Of a stretch of DNA of 64,000 nt, positions 9,502 through 19,583 are shown piece by piece. The stretch's first letter is position 1. Every line of letters begins with the position of its first letter. The position numbers and the translations under genes were made by a program. Source of the DNA: an uncultured Aquimarina sp. (lineage in GTDB: Bacteria > Bacteroidota > Bacteroidia > Flavobacteriales > Flavobacteriaceae); contig CALGLV010000006.1 of the NCBI GenBank assembly GCA_937958985.1, positions 124,001 to 188,000 of the forward strand, in the 5' to 3' direction. The notes under the pieces were generated by a model. It was not told the origin of the DNA. It saw nothing but the letters and a program-made list of their open reading frames with translations, and did no database searches.

Positions 9502-10497
9502 ATGACTGAAGGAAATTTTGTTGATTACGTAAAATTGCACGTAACCTCTGGTAACGGAGGAAAAGGTTCTGTACACCTACACCGAGAAAAATTCATTACC
9601 AAAGGTGGTCCCGATGGTGGTGATGGTGGTCGTGGAGGCCATATTATTTTGCGAGCAAGTTCCAACTTATGGACGTTACACCATTTGAAATTTAAACGCC
9701 ATTTAAAAGCGGATCATGGTATGCACGGTTCTTCAGGAAGAAGTTCTGGATCGGATGGGCAAGATGAATATGTAGATGTTCCTTTAGGTACTGTGGTTAG
9801 AGACTCTGAAACGCAAAAAATTATTCACGAACTTACTGAAGAAGGACAAGAAATCATCATCGTTGAAGGTGGTATGGGTGGTCGCGGAAATTGGCACTTT
9901 AAAAGTAGTACCAATCAAACTCCGAGATATGCTCAACCTGGTATTCCTGGTTCTGAAACTAATATAACCCTAGAACTTAAAGTCTTAGCTGACGTTGGTT
10001 TGGTTGGATTTCCTAATGCAGGTAAATCAACATTACTTTCTGTTATTACTGCAGCAAAACCTAAAATTGCGGCTTATGAATTTACTACGCTAAAACCCAA
10101 TTTAGGAATAGTACAGTATCGTGATTTTCAAACTTTTGTAATGGCCGATATTCCTGGAATTATTGAAGGCGCTGCAGAAGGTAAAGGAATTGGACATCGG
10201 TTTTTACGCCATATTGAACGTAATTCTACCTTGTTGTTTTTGGTACCCGCAGATGCTGATGATATTGTAGAACAATATAATATTCTTGTAGATGAGTTAA
10301 AGCGATACAACCCTGAAATGCTCGATAAGCAACGGTTTTTAGCGATCTCTAAATCGGATATGTTAGACGATGAGTTAAAAGCAGAAATCTCAGTTGAAAT
10401 AAAAGAATCATTAGATGTTCCCTTTTTATTTATATCCTCTGTTGCGCAGCAAGGCTTAGTAGAGCTTAAAGATGCACTATGGAAAATGCTGAACTAA
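9502..10497 (+). CDS. obgE: GTPase Obg
   Basis: Gly-rich Obg fold ([14 protein letters not shown]), G1 [12 protein letters not shown]3 DIPGIIEGA. Confidence 0.97.
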   Translation: MTEGNFVDYVKLHVTSGNGGKGSVHLHREKFITKGGPDGGDGGRGGHIILRASSNLWTLHHLKFKRHLKADHGMHGSSGRSSGSDGQDEYVDVPLGTVVRDSETQKIIHELTEEGQEIIIVEGGMGGRGNWHFKSSTNQTPRYAQPGIPGSETNITLELKVLADVGLVGFPNAGKSTLLSVITAAKPKIAAYEFTTLKPNLGIVQYRDFQTFVMADIPGIIEGAAEGKGIGHRFLRHIERNSTLLFLVPADADDIVEQYNILVDELKRYNPEMLDKQRFLAISKSDMLDDELKAEISVEIKESLDVPFLFISSVAQQGLVELKDALWKMLN

Positions 10498-10518
10498 TAT
10501 AAAATTCAAAATAACTAA

Positions 10519-10550
10519 CAAAAAAGACCGCAAGTTGCGGTCTTTTTTTA
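10519..10550 (+). terminator. Rho-independent terminator after obgE
   Basis: aaaaaagaccgcaagttgcggtctttttttatt. Confidence 0.92.
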
Positions 10551-10611
10551 TTAATTGAATATCTTTTATTAAAAAATTATGCGCTTAAAAATGAATTTTG
10601 TGGATTACAAC

Positions 10612-10635
10612 ATTTCATTGAAATGATATAATATT
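10612..10635 (+). repeat. 24-bp direct repeat copy 1
   Basis: atttcattgaaatgatataatatt, identical to 10774-10797; begins with the palindrome atttca-t-tgaaat. Confidence 0.95.
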
Positions 10636-10665
10636 AAAAGAGATAGCACATATACTATCTCTTTT
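10636..10665. other. Perfect 11-bp stem hairpin in the leader of the FHA/kinase locus
   Basis: aaaagagatag-cacatata-ctatctctttt. Confidence 0.85.
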
Positions 10666-10773
10666 ACTTAACAACTATTATTGATTGAACCCCCTAAATT
10701 CAATCAAAAACAACATGATCATTAAACCAAGTTTGCAATTTAATCTATATCTTTCATAAAAATATTTCATCAT

Positions 10774-10797
10774 ATTTCATTGAAATGATATAATATT
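10774..10797 (+). repeat. 24-bp direct repeat copy 2
   Basis: Identical 24-mer to 10612-10635. Confidence 0.95.
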
Positions 10798-10849
10798 TTA
10801 TTTTTATTAAAAAAATCACACTCTTAAAACCAACCAACTATTTGCTCCA

Positions 10850-11800
10850 ATGGCTAACCTCCAAAATTTAATAACAAAAGAAATTGTTTATTTAACCGCA
10901 CAACATTCATTCGGCAGAAATGCTCATATTTGCAATACTTCCCTTTCAGAAATAGATATATCACAACTTCATGCCATTATAGCATGGAAAAGTAATGCCT
11001 GGTATTTAAACGATCAAAGTAGAAATGGCACTCTCGTAGACGGAAAATTCATAAATAATAATTCCCTAAAAATTAATACCGGAAACATTATTCAGTTTGG
11101 ATCGAATGAGATAACCCAATGGAAAGTTATAGATACAAAGCCGCCTAGTAGTTATTTGAAATCATTAGATAAACCAAATAAAATTGTAGAGTTAGTCTCC
11201 TCACATGCTTTTCCTAATGAAGAAAACCCAAATACTTTTATATACCCTGTTAATGATATTTGGACTATAGAAAAAGAGGGGGTTTCTGAAAAAATGAACT
11301 CGTACAGTAGCTACACCATTAATGGTGAGAAACACTTGTTTATTGAAAACAGAACGATAGAAGACACCATGGATATGGGCTTTAGCACTAATGATGCTTT
11401 TTTTGAATTCACCCTTAGTTCGGACGAGGAGCACATACACATAAGCTTAATCACCAAAAATCAAACTATCGATTTAGGCGAACGCATTCATAATTATATA
11501 TTACTAGCTTTAGTACGCAAAAAACTTTCCGACAATAAAGCTGAATATAAAGAGCCCGATCAAGGTTGGATGGATGTTAATGACCTGCTTGAAGAACTTA
11601 GTAAAGAACTGAACAAGGAAATAGATATTTATTACCTCAACTTAAAAATACATCGAATTCGAAAACTGATGTTAGATATAAAATCTTACGGACACCTATT
11701 TTCTAATATTATCGAGCGAAGACCGGGGGAAATTCGTTTTTCTCATCCTTACTTTAAAATAATTAAAGAAGAAAAAATTATAGGAGAAATCACCCCTTAA
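10850..11800 (+). CDS. FHA domain protein with C-terminal winged-helix-like region
   Basis: FHA core: SFGRNAHICN...SLSEIDISQLHAIIAW...WYLNDQSRNGTLVDGKFI. C-terminal GWMDVNDLLEEL...LNLKIHRIRKLM reads as a wHTH-like module. Confidence 0.85.
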   Translation: MANLQNLITKEIVYLTAQHSFGRNAHICNTSLSEIDISQLHAIIAWKSNAWYLNDQSRNGTLVDGKFINNNSLKINTGNIIQFGSNEITQWKVIDTKPPSSYLKSLDKPNKIVELVSSHAFPNEENPNTFIYPVNDIWTIEKEGVSEKMNSYSSYTINGEKHLFIENRTIEDTMDMGFSTNDAFFEFTLSSDEEHIHISLITKNQTIDLGERIHNYILLALVRKKLSDNKAEYKEPDQGWMDVNDLLEELSKELNKEIDIYYLNLKIHRIRKLMLDIKSYGHLFSNIIERRPGEIRFSHPYFKIIKEEKIIGEITP

Positions 11801-11834
11801 TTAAAACGCTCATACAACTTATTAAACGATTTCT

Positions 11835-14800
11835 ATGATGCCCAACTTTCCTAAAATTGATAAAAATAAATACAAATTTATTGAAATTGTTGGCGAAGGA
11901 GGTTATGGTATTGTATACAAAGCTACTCAGGTAAACACCGGTCAGTTTGTTGCTATCAAGTTATTAAAAATAAATACTATTGATCAACAATCTATTCAAC
12001 AGCATATCGATAGGTTTGATAGAGAAACAAAGCTATGTGCAGGTATTAACCACCCCAACATTGTAAAACTAATAGATAAAGGTTTTTCTAAAAACAACGA
12101 ACCTTTTGCTGTATTTGAATTTATTGATGGTGATACGTTAAAAGATATTATCGCTATTGAAGGGGGGTTGCCTCCAAGCCAAATTGGAGATATACTAGGG
12201 CAGGTTTTAGATGGATTAATTTGCGCTCATGACAAAGGTATTGTGCATCGTGATTTAAAGCCTCACAATATAATGATTACCCAGTCTGGGAGTCGATCTT
12301 TTGTAAAAATACTCGATTTTGGAACCAGCTCTTTTACAAGTAACTTAAATACCGCCAAGCAGACTACATTAACTAACGAAGTAATTGGAACACCTGCATA
12401 TAGCGCCCCCGAACAACTACGTGGCGAACCCATTACCACGCAATCTGACTTATACACTTGGGGATTAATTATGTTAGAATGTTTCACTGGCCGACCTGTA
12501 ATATTTGGAGACAGTGTATCCGAAGTATTTCAAAAGCAATTAGACCCCAAGCCAATTGCTATACCTCCTTCCATAGCATTGCATCCAATAGCTAAAATTT
12601 TAAAAGGAGTTTTACAAAAAAACACCAATCAAAGAACAAAAAATGTATCGCTCGTCGCTAATGATTTTTTCAAAATCAACTTTAATACTATTGTTGGACG
12701 TATTAAAACCCAAGTTAACTCAGTTCCCAATACTGAAAACAGAACACAAACCAACCAATTAGCTTGGAAAACCCCACATAGTGAAAAAAGACTCTTAACG
12801 GTACTTTGCGTAAAACTTAATCTATCCTATTCTGAAATTGAAGATGCCTCATTAGATATCGAAACTTTAGAAATGATTCTTCAAGATCAGCTTCAGTTTT
12901 GTAAAGAAACCGGAGAAGAATTTGGAGCCCATATTTCTGGAATAATGGCCGATACAATTACCATGTATTATGGCTATCCTCAAATACGAGCTAATGATGC
13001 TCGTAGAGCTGGTAGAACTGCCTTAGAATTAATGAGCCAAATTCAGAAAAGAAATGGCTACCTAAAAGAGCGTTATAATGTTAAGATTGATATCCGAATC
13101 ACAATTAATTCGGGTATTACCCTAATTAAACATAAAAAAGAACCTGAAGGGCTTGTAATAAACACTGCTTTTAACTTGTTATTTAACACTCCTGCAGAAA
13201 CAATACTAGTAGGTGGTGTAACAAAAAAGCTGCTAAATCCGTATTTAGAATTTGAGAACTTCAACAACTCCTCCCTATTCTCCTCTAACAAATCGTGTCC
13301 TGTTTTTTTACTTCTCGGAGAAAAACATTTTGAGGCTTTTTCTAACCTAAGCATTCATAGTGCCGATCAAAAAATAATTGGTAGGGAAACAGAGCAAAAA
13401 AAACTTCGCTATTTATGGGATAGTATCGATTCGTCTAAAGGGAAAGCCGTTTTAATTAAAGGACAGGCGGGAGTCGGGAAATCTAAAATTATTTTTGAAA
13501 GCAAAAAAAATCTTTCTCACGAAAAATACGTTGTGAGGGAATGCTATTGCCAACCCGAACATCAAAATAGTGCTTTATATCCTTTTTTCGAGCTTTTCAA
13601 ACAAGATTTAGGAATCCAAGATAACCGAAAAATTAACTCTAAATTAGAAGCTAAGCTTGAAAGCCTAGACTGCGATTTAAACCAAGTAATTCCTGTTTTG
13701 TGCTCGTGGTTCTCTATCCCTATAGAAGATCCCTATTCGATATCGCAAATATCTTCTGTAGAACAAAAAGAAATTCTATTTGACACGCTTGAAAAGTTAG
13801 TTTTAGATATTGATCCAAGAAAGAAGTTTCTTTTGATTATTGAGGATTTGCATTGGATAGACCCCACAAGTATTGAGTTTTTAAAACGCCTACTCATTAA
13901 TATTCATAAAACTGATTATTTTTTAGTACTTACTTCTCGACCTGAATTTGAAATAGAAAATGATTCGATTACCAACTTAATACTTGAGCCCTTAAAAGAA
14001 GAAAACACGACACAATTAATTAAAAACATTATTGGAGAAGAAAATGAAATTTCAATTGATGCACTATCATATATTAACGATAGAACGGACGGTGTTCCTT
14101 TATTTATTAACGACCTAACAAACATGCTGTTAGATCAAAAACTTTTACTATTAACAGGCACTATTTATAACCTTAGTGATAAAATTACAAATTCTTCAAT
14201 CCCTATTACACTCGAAGGCTTATTAAATGCACAACTCGACAGCGTAGGAATGGCAAGAGAAAGCGCATTACTAGCTGCTGCTATTGGGCGTGAATTTGAT
14301 TATAATTTATTGATAAAAGCCTCTACTAATGAAGCGGCTATTGTACAACAACACTTACAAATACTTATCGATTCAAAATTAATTTATTTAAGAAGAAATC
14401 TTCAAAACAACGTTTACATATTTAGACATGCCTTATTAAAGGATGCTGCTTACGATAGGATGGTTTTAGCTCAAAAAAAAGAAGTGCATACACAAATTGC
14501 TTATGCATTAACCGATTTATATGCTGAAAAAACTGAAACTATTAGCGATATAGTTGCCTTACATTTTGAAAAAGCGCAAATACTAGATAAGGCACTTTAT
14601 TACTATGAAAAAGCAGGAGATGAAGCAATCAAAAAAAGCACCTTTGAGCAGGCTTCTTTATTATTTACCAAATCGTTAGATATAGTAACTATTTTAACCC
14701 AAGAAGATGCTCTTTTATGGAAACCCGTAAAATTGCGATTATTGGTTCAAAAAAGCATAGCGCTTAAACCTTTTAAAGGCTGGATACATCCAGAAGTTAT

Positions 14801-15734
14801 TGACCTTTATAATCAAGCCTATAAAATTGGTCTTGAATTAGGAGAACATAAAACTATTGCTCCTGTTACTTTCGGTTTATGGGTAAAGCACTTGCTTTTT
14901 GTAGAATTAAATGAAGCTGAAAAATTTGCAAAAAGTTATTTTGAAACAGCAAAAAAGCTAAACGAAATAGCCATGATGCTTGAAGCCAAAATAAGTATAA
15001 GCAACACTCATTTTTGGTTAGGAGACATTCAAAAATCGTTAACAGTTGCTAACGAAGTTTTTGATGATTTTGACGCCGTAATTCACAAAGATAATATTCA
15101 TAAATATGGACAAGACCCGCGAGCTTTTGCATATTTATTTAAAATACTATCCTTAAACATTTTAGGAAAAAATACCACCGCTATTACTAAAGAAGCATTA
15201 GACTGGGCCACCTCTTTAAATCATCCTTTTACCGAAGCAATTATTTTACAAACTATTGCATGGCTTCATTTTCAAAATCAGGATTTCGAAGAAGCAAAAA
15301 AAACATGTGATCAACTTAAAGAAATAAGTATTAAACACAACTTCAAACTTTACTTAGCAGTTGCTCATCTTTTTTCTACACCCTATTTTATTAAGATTAA
15401 TGATTTTGACAAAGCGTCTGAAGAATTAGAAACTGGGTATACTAAATTATTAGTAAAAGATAATATTATTGTTTTTCATAGTATTTACTGCTTATTAAAG
15501 TCTCGGATTGAAATGGGGAATAAAAAAATAAATGCTGCCTTAGCAACTATTGATAAAGGAATAATTTTTTCAGAACAACGAAACGAGTCCCTTTACTATC
15601 CTCTTTTACTTCATCAAAAATCACTTCTCCTTAAAATATTATGCAAAAATACTGAAGCAGAAGAAGTAAAAAGCACTGCTTTAAAAATCGCATTAAATAA
15701 ACAATATAAATTATTCTTTAACCAAATAAAATAA
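11835..15734 (+). CDS. Ser/Thr protein kinase - class III cyclase-like - AAA/STAND-like ATPase - TPR-like fusion
   Basis: Kinase: GEGGYGIVYKA, VAIKLL, HRDLKPHNIM, LDFGTSS, SAPEQL. Cyclase-like: RLLTVLCVKLNLSYSEIED...GIMADTITMYYGYP. Walker A GQAGVGKSK, Walker B FLLIIEDLHWID; C-terminal helical repeats. Confidence 0.92.
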   Translation: MMPNFPKIDKNKYKFIEIVGEGGYGIVYKATQVNTGQFVAIKLLKINTIDQQSIQQHIDRFDRETKLCAGINHPNIVKLIDKGFSKNNEPFAVFEFIDGDTLKDIIAIEGGLPPSQIGDILGQVLDGLICAHDKGIVHRDLKPHNIMITQSGSRSFVKILDFGTSSFTSNLNTAKQTTLTNEVIGTPAYSAPEQLRGEPITTQSDLYTWGLIMLECFTGRPVIFGDSVSEVFQKQLDPKPIAIPPSIALHPIAKILKGVLQKNTNQRTKNVSLVANDFFKINFNTIVGRIKTQVNSVPNTENRTQTNQLAWKTPHSEKRLLTVLCVKLNLSYSEIEDASLDIETLEMILQDQLQFCKETGEEFGAHISGIMADTITMYYGYPQIRANDARRAGRTALELMSQIQKRNGYLKERYNVKIDIRITINSGITLIKHKKEPEGLVINTAFNLLFNTPAETILVGGVTKKLLNPYLEFENFNNSSLFSSNKSCPVFLLLGEKHFEAFSNLSIHSADQKIIGRETEQKKLRYLWDSIDSSKGKAVLIKGQAGVGKSKIIFESKKNLSHEKYVVRECYCQPEHQNSALYPFFELFKQDLGIQDNRKINSKLEAKLESLDCDLNQVIPVLCSWFSIPIEDPYSISQISSVEQKEILFDTLEKLVLDIDPRKKFLLIIEDLHWIDPTSIEFLKRLLINIHKTDYFLVLTSRPEFEIENDSITNLILEPLKEENTTQLIKNIIGEENEISIDALSYINDRTDGVPLFINDLTNMLLDQKLLLLTGTIYNLSDKITNSSIPITLEGLLNAQLDSVGMARESALLAAAIGREFDYNLLIKASTNEAAIVQQHLQILIDSKLIYLRRNLQNNVYIFRHALLKDAAYDRMVLAQKKEVHTQIAYALTDLYAEKTETISDIVALHFEKAQILDKALYYYEKAGDEAIKKSTFEQASLLFTKSLDIVTILTQEDALLWKPVKLRLLVQKSIALKPFKGWIHPEVIDLYNQAYKIGLELGEHKTIAPVTFGLWVKHLLFVELNEAEKFAKSYFETAKKLNEIAMMLEAKISISNTHFWLGDIQKSLTVANEVFDDFDAVIHKDNIHKYGQDPRAFAYLFKILSLNILGKNTTAITKEALDWATSLNHPFTEAIILQTIAWLHFQNQDFEEAKKTCDQLKEISIKHNFKLYLAVAHLFSTPYFIKINDFDKASEELETGYTKLLVKDNIIVFHSIYCLLKSRIEMGNKKINAALATIDKGIIFSEQRNESLYYPLLLHQKSLLLKILCKNTEAEEVKSTALKIALNKQYKLFFNQIK

Positions 15735-15738
15735 ATTT

Positions 15739-16911
15739 ATGTCTTACACTCTAAACAAAAACCAACTTGTACAATTAGCCAATGGCTGCTGTTTTTTTGC
15801 AAGTGGCGGTGGTGGTTCTCTAACATCGGGTCTTAACTTATTAAAACAATACCCTGAAGATGGTTCGACAAAATTTGCAACTAAAAAAGAAGCTATGGCC
15901 GATACCGATGCTTACACTTTAGTAGTTGCTTATATAGGTGCTCCAGATGCCATAGAGAATTTAGACACTCCAAAAGCAGCTGTACAGGCGTATAACTTAA
16001 TGAACGAAATTACTGGTGGAAAAATTAAATATATTGTTCCTGTAGAACAAGGATCCTTAAGTACTATTGTTTCTTGTGTAGTTGCTGAGGAACTCGGACT
16101 TAGCGTTGTCGATGGAGATGGAGCTGGTAGAGCGGTGCCCGAACTTACCATGTTGACTTATGCCGATACGGTACCCATGGCAAACCAAAAAACACCTGAA
16201 GGACAAATTATTCCTGCTGCAATAATTGCCAGTAAAGATGGTCAAAAAGTAGAAATGATGGTAAGCTCTGCCGAAACAGTAGAGTCGATGGTAAGGCCTT
16301 TTATAAGCTCTGGAATTGCCGGATTTGATCAGGCTGCAGGATTAGCTATTTGGCTTATGAATAGTAGCGAACTAAACACGGCGCTACCAATAACAGGTAC
16401 TATAGAAACTTCTTTTAAACTTGGAGAATACTTAAGTTCACTATCGCCTGAACCTTCCAATCAAAATTACGTTAATATTTTAAACTTCCTATCGAACCAA
16501 CGATTTAATGCTAGTTGGGAATTTGTAGGTATCATGACTACTCCTATAGAAACCACAGGGGGCGGATTTGATACTGATAAAATAATTATTAATGGAATAG
16601 AAACTTTTGCGGGTGTAGACATGCATATATATGCTCTCAATGAAAATTTGATTGCATGGAGAACTGACAAGCCTTACCCTGTTATAATTGCTCCTGATAG
16701 TATTTGTTATATGACTAAGGATGGACAAGCATTTTCAAATGCTGATATTTCTAATTCTGAACTAAATATTATTGGACAAAATGTGGGGGTGTTTGCGCTT
16801 CAATCTAGAGCCGAATTAACCAATTCCAAACCTATAATGAGTGCTTTTAACGATGTACTTACAACTATTGGATATCCTGGAGGTTATAAACCTTGGAATA
16901 AATTAGCTTAA
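15739..16911 (+). CDS. DUF917 family protein
   Basis: N-terminal LANGCCFFASGGGGSLTSGLNLL and VVDGDGAGRAVPELTMLTYADTVPM are typical of DUF917; starts 4 bp after the kinase stop. Confidence 0.8.
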   Translation: MSYTLNKNQLVQLANGCCFFASGGGGSLTSGLNLLKQYPEDGSTKFATKKEAMADTDAYTLVVAYIGAPDAIENLDTPKAAVQAYNLMNEITGGKIKYIVPVEQGSLSTIVSCVVAEELGLSVVDGDGAGRAVPELTMLTYADTVPMANQKTPEGQIIPAAIIASKDGQKVEMMVSSAETVESMVRPFISSGIAGFDQAAGLAIWLMNSSELNTALPITGTIETSFKLGEYLSSLSPEPSNQNYVNILNFLSNQRFNASWEFVGIMTTPIETTGGGFDTDKIIINGIETFAGVDMHIYALNENLIAWRTDKPYPVIIAPDSICYMTKDGQAFSNADISNSELNIIGQNVGVFALQSRAELTNSKPIMSAFNDVLTTIGYPGGYKPWNKLA

Positions 16912-16919
16912 AATAATTG

Positions 16920-16968
16920 CACTGAGTTTGTCTGGTTTTTATTTGTATTCTGAACCAACTCAGTGTTT
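16920..16968 (+). terminator. Hairpin terminator after DUF917 gene
   Basis: cactgagtt ... tggtt ... aacca ... aactcagtg tttct; nested inverted repeats. Confidence 0.65.
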
Positions 16969-17007
16969 CTATTTTAGATATACCCCGTATTGAAAACATT
17001 CTAAAAC

Positions 17008-17832
17008 TTACCAGCTACCGCCAGCACCGCCTCCACTAAAGCCACCGCCTCCGAAGCCGCCACCAAAACCTCCGCCAAAGCTACCTCCTGAAGAAGATCC
17101 TCCGCCAAAACTACCTCCGCCATAGCCACCACGTCCCATACTACTTAGAATAATCACATCTAAAAGACTCGAGTTTCTTTTTTTACGACCTCCATTCTTA
17201 TGATCATCATCACCTCTTTTTTTAGACCAAATAATCAAGAAAAATATGATGATAATTATAATAAAAAACACTGGAAAATCGCTTCCTTCACTACCTATTC
17301 TATTTCGTTGAGGAACACCTTTGAATGTGCCGTCAAGCATTTTCATCATTACTGTAGTTCCTTTTTCTAAACCTCGATAATAACTTCCTGCTTTAAATTC
17401 TGGTAAAATAATACCTCTTACAATTTCACCTGCTTGCCCAGCAGTAATGAATTGGTCAATGCCATATCCTGGTGTAATCCAAATTTTACGATCATTTTTA
17501 GATAGTAAAATAAATATACCATTGTCTTTTTCTGCATCACCAATACCCCATTTTTGAGCCCAGTTAGTAGATACTGTCGCAATGTAATCCCCTTTTAAGT
17601 CGTTTATAGTAGCAATTACTATTTGCGTGCTTGTGGTATCTGCATAACGAACCAGCTTTGATTCTAAAGCACTTTCTTCTGCTTTGCTTAATATATTAGC
17701 ATAGTCAAAAACGGCTCTTTGTTCGGTTACTTTAGTTGGTTTCGGTGGAATTTCAAATTGTGCATTACTCGAAATAATACCAAAAAAGAACGCCAAGATT
17801 ATATTAAAAAAAGAAAAATTTACTTTATTCAT
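17008..17832 (-). CDS. TPM domain protein with Gly-rich C-terminus
   Basis: VFDYANILSKAEESALESKLVRYADTTSTQIVIATINDLKG; GGSFGGGSSSGG tail. Confidence 0.92.
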   Translation of the reverse strand: MNKVNFSFFNIILAFFFGIISSNAQFEIPPKPTKVTEQRAVFDYANILSKAEESALESKLVRYADTTSTQIVIATINDLKGDYIATVSTNWAQKWGIGDAEKDNGIFILLSKNDRKIWITPGYGIDQFITAGQAGEIVRGIILPEFKAGSYYRGLEKGTTVMMKMLDGTFKGVPQRNRIGSEGSDFPVFFIIIIIIFFLIIWSKKRGDDDHKNGGRKKRNSSLLDVIILSSMGRGGYGGGSFGGGSSSGGSFGGGFGGGFGGGGFSGGGAGGSW

Positions 17833-17847
17833 AAGTTTAAAAGCTAT

Positions 17848-18513
17848 TTACACTAGTTTTAATAAATATTTGAGTTTGCTATAGGTGTTTTTTGTTGTTA
17901 TTCCTGAATTTACCCATTCTAAAACATCAATATATTTGTGAGAAACCCGATATAGTTTCACCCCATCTGGCAATTTATTTTTGTTTTTTGTTTCTTCTAT
18001 TTTGATATGATTATCAATATCTAAATCCTCGACACCAAAAGAAAGCTTATTAGGAAAAGGAAGTTTATGAAAGGCAGATATAATTTCGAAATTAGCATAG
18101 TCCCTATCACATATTTTAAAGTAGTAGTCTTTTTCACTGCTACTTTCTTTCATTCTTTTTAGTCTTCTACTCCATTTAGAATATGCCTCTTCTTTATCCT
18201 TGTAATGCATAAAGTGAATTTCAACATCATTCAAAATACCAATAGGATAGTCTAAGCTATCGGTTGTCCATTTCGACTTTTCTATAAATTGAAGATCGCT
18301 ATTTAAGTACGAATCAAAATTTTGTAATAATTTCAAATAGTCAGGTCCGTATAAATAAAGTCCAATAAAAGGAGTGTTATAAGCTTTATTTAGTCGTTTG
18401 TAAATTTCGGCTCCCCAACAATTATTTGAAACAATTACAAAATCTCTATTTGGATAGATTCTTCGGTCAATTACGCTAATCACTTTCTTTAAAGGTTTAT
18501 TAAGCCGTTTCAT
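17848..18513 (-). CDS. DUF1919 family protein
   Basis: FVIVSNNCWGAEIYKRLNKAYNTPFIGLYLYGPDYLKLLQNFDSYL is a DUF1919-like N-terminus. Confidence 0.8.
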   Translation of the reverse strand: MKRLNKPLKKVISVIDRRIYPNRDFVIVSNNCWGAEIYKRLNKAYNTPFIGLYLYGPDYLKLLQNFDSYLNSDLQFIEKSKWTTDSLDYPIGILNDVEIHFMHYKDKEEAYSKWSRRLKRMKESSSEKDYYFKICDRDYANFEIISAFHKLPFPNKLSFGVEDLDIDNHIKIEETKNKNKLPDGVKLYRVSHKYIDVLEWVNSGITTKNTYSKLKYLLKLV

Positions 18514-18531
18514 TAATTCAACTTATTATTG

Positions 18532-18966
18532 TTAACCTTTTGATATTTCGTCCGGAAGTTCGTTTATATCCCCTTCTTTCCAAGGGAAATAATGCTCCAA
18601 TTCTTTTCCTATTTGAAGTACTCCTTCTGATAAGCCTTTAGCAAATTGTCCTTGCTTAAAAGCCGCCAATATAAGATCGCGTGTGCTTTGCCAAAAAGAA
18701 TCTCCTACCTTAGTATGAATTCCTTGATCGCCATAAATATAAAATTGTTTTTGATTAACAGCTACGTAAACAATTACTCCGTTATGCGCTTCGGTAGCAT
18801 CCATTTTCAGTAATTGGAATACTTCTTTAGCACGTAAAGAAACTTCTTGCTCACTATTTTCTAAATGCACACGAATTTCTCCTGACGTTTGTTTTTCAGC
18901 TACTCGAATAGCCCTAACAACCTCTGCTTCTTCTTCAACAGATAAAAAAGATTCAACTGTACTCAT
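18532..18966 (-). CDS. TPM domain protein
   Basis: AIRVAEKQTSGEIRVHLENS...HNGVIVYVAVNQKQFYIYGDQGIHTKVG. Confidence 0.9.
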   Translation of the reverse strand: MSTVESFLSVEEEAEVVRAIRVAEKQTSGEIRVHLENSEQEVSLRAKEVFQLLKMDATEAHNGVIVYVAVNQKQFYIYGDQGIHTKVGDSFWQSTRDLILAAFKQGQFAKGLSEGVLQIGKELEHYFPWKEGDINELPDEISKG

Positions 18967-19553
18967 TAGTTGAAATCAAATTCTACTTCTACAGGCTTTT
19001 CTGCACCTGCTTCAGCGTCAAAATAAGCTTTTGGCTCAAATCCAAACCAGCCTGCATAAATGTTTTGAGGAATCGTTTTTATGTAATTATTATAGGGCTT
19101 AATTGCTTCGTTAAATCGAGTACGAGCTGTTAAAATTTGATTTTCAGTACTTGTTAACTCATCTTGTAATTTTAAAAAATTCTGATTTGCTTTTAAGTCA
19201 GGATACCTTTCTACAGTAACCAATAAGCTTTTTAACGCTCCACTTAACCCACCTTGTACTTTATTGAATTTCGCTAATTGCTCAGGCGTAATATTTGAAG
19301 GGTCAATCGTTATTGAAGTTGCTTTCGCACGTGCATTAATAACATCAACTAAAGCACTCTTTTCGTAATCTGCAGCTCCTTTTACCGTTTTTACTAAGTT
19401 TCCAATTAGGTCATTCCTTCTTTGATAGGCTGTTTGCACATTTCCCCAAGCTTCCGCAGTATCTTCATTTAAAGTTACCATATTGTTGTACCCGCAAGAG
19501 TTTAGGGTACATGCCAATAGAATAAGTGCTGTAATTCTGATAAATAGTTTCAT
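18966..19553 (-). CDS. LemA family protein
   Basis: YNNMVTLNEDTAEAWGNVQTAYQRRNDLIGNLVKTVKG, YPDLKANQNFLKLQDELTSTENQI. Confidence 0.95.
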   Translation of the reverse strand: MKLFIRITALILLACTLNSCGYNNMVTLNEDTAEAWGNVQTAYQRRNDLIGNLVKTVKGAADYEKSALVDVINARAKATSITIDPSNITPEQLAKFNKVQGGLSGALKSLLVTVERYPDLKANQNFLKLQDELTSTENQILTARTRFNEAIKPYNNYIKTIPQNIYAGWFGFEPKAYFDAEAGAEKPVEVEFDFN

Positions 19554-19583
19554 GATTTTATTTAAGTATTTATGTATGTGTGT

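Noticed and set aside
10612-10797. 24-bp repeats as transposon target-site duplications or terminal repeats
   Set aside because: Only 162 bp apart with no ORF between, and direct rather than inverted; too long for a typical target-site duplication.
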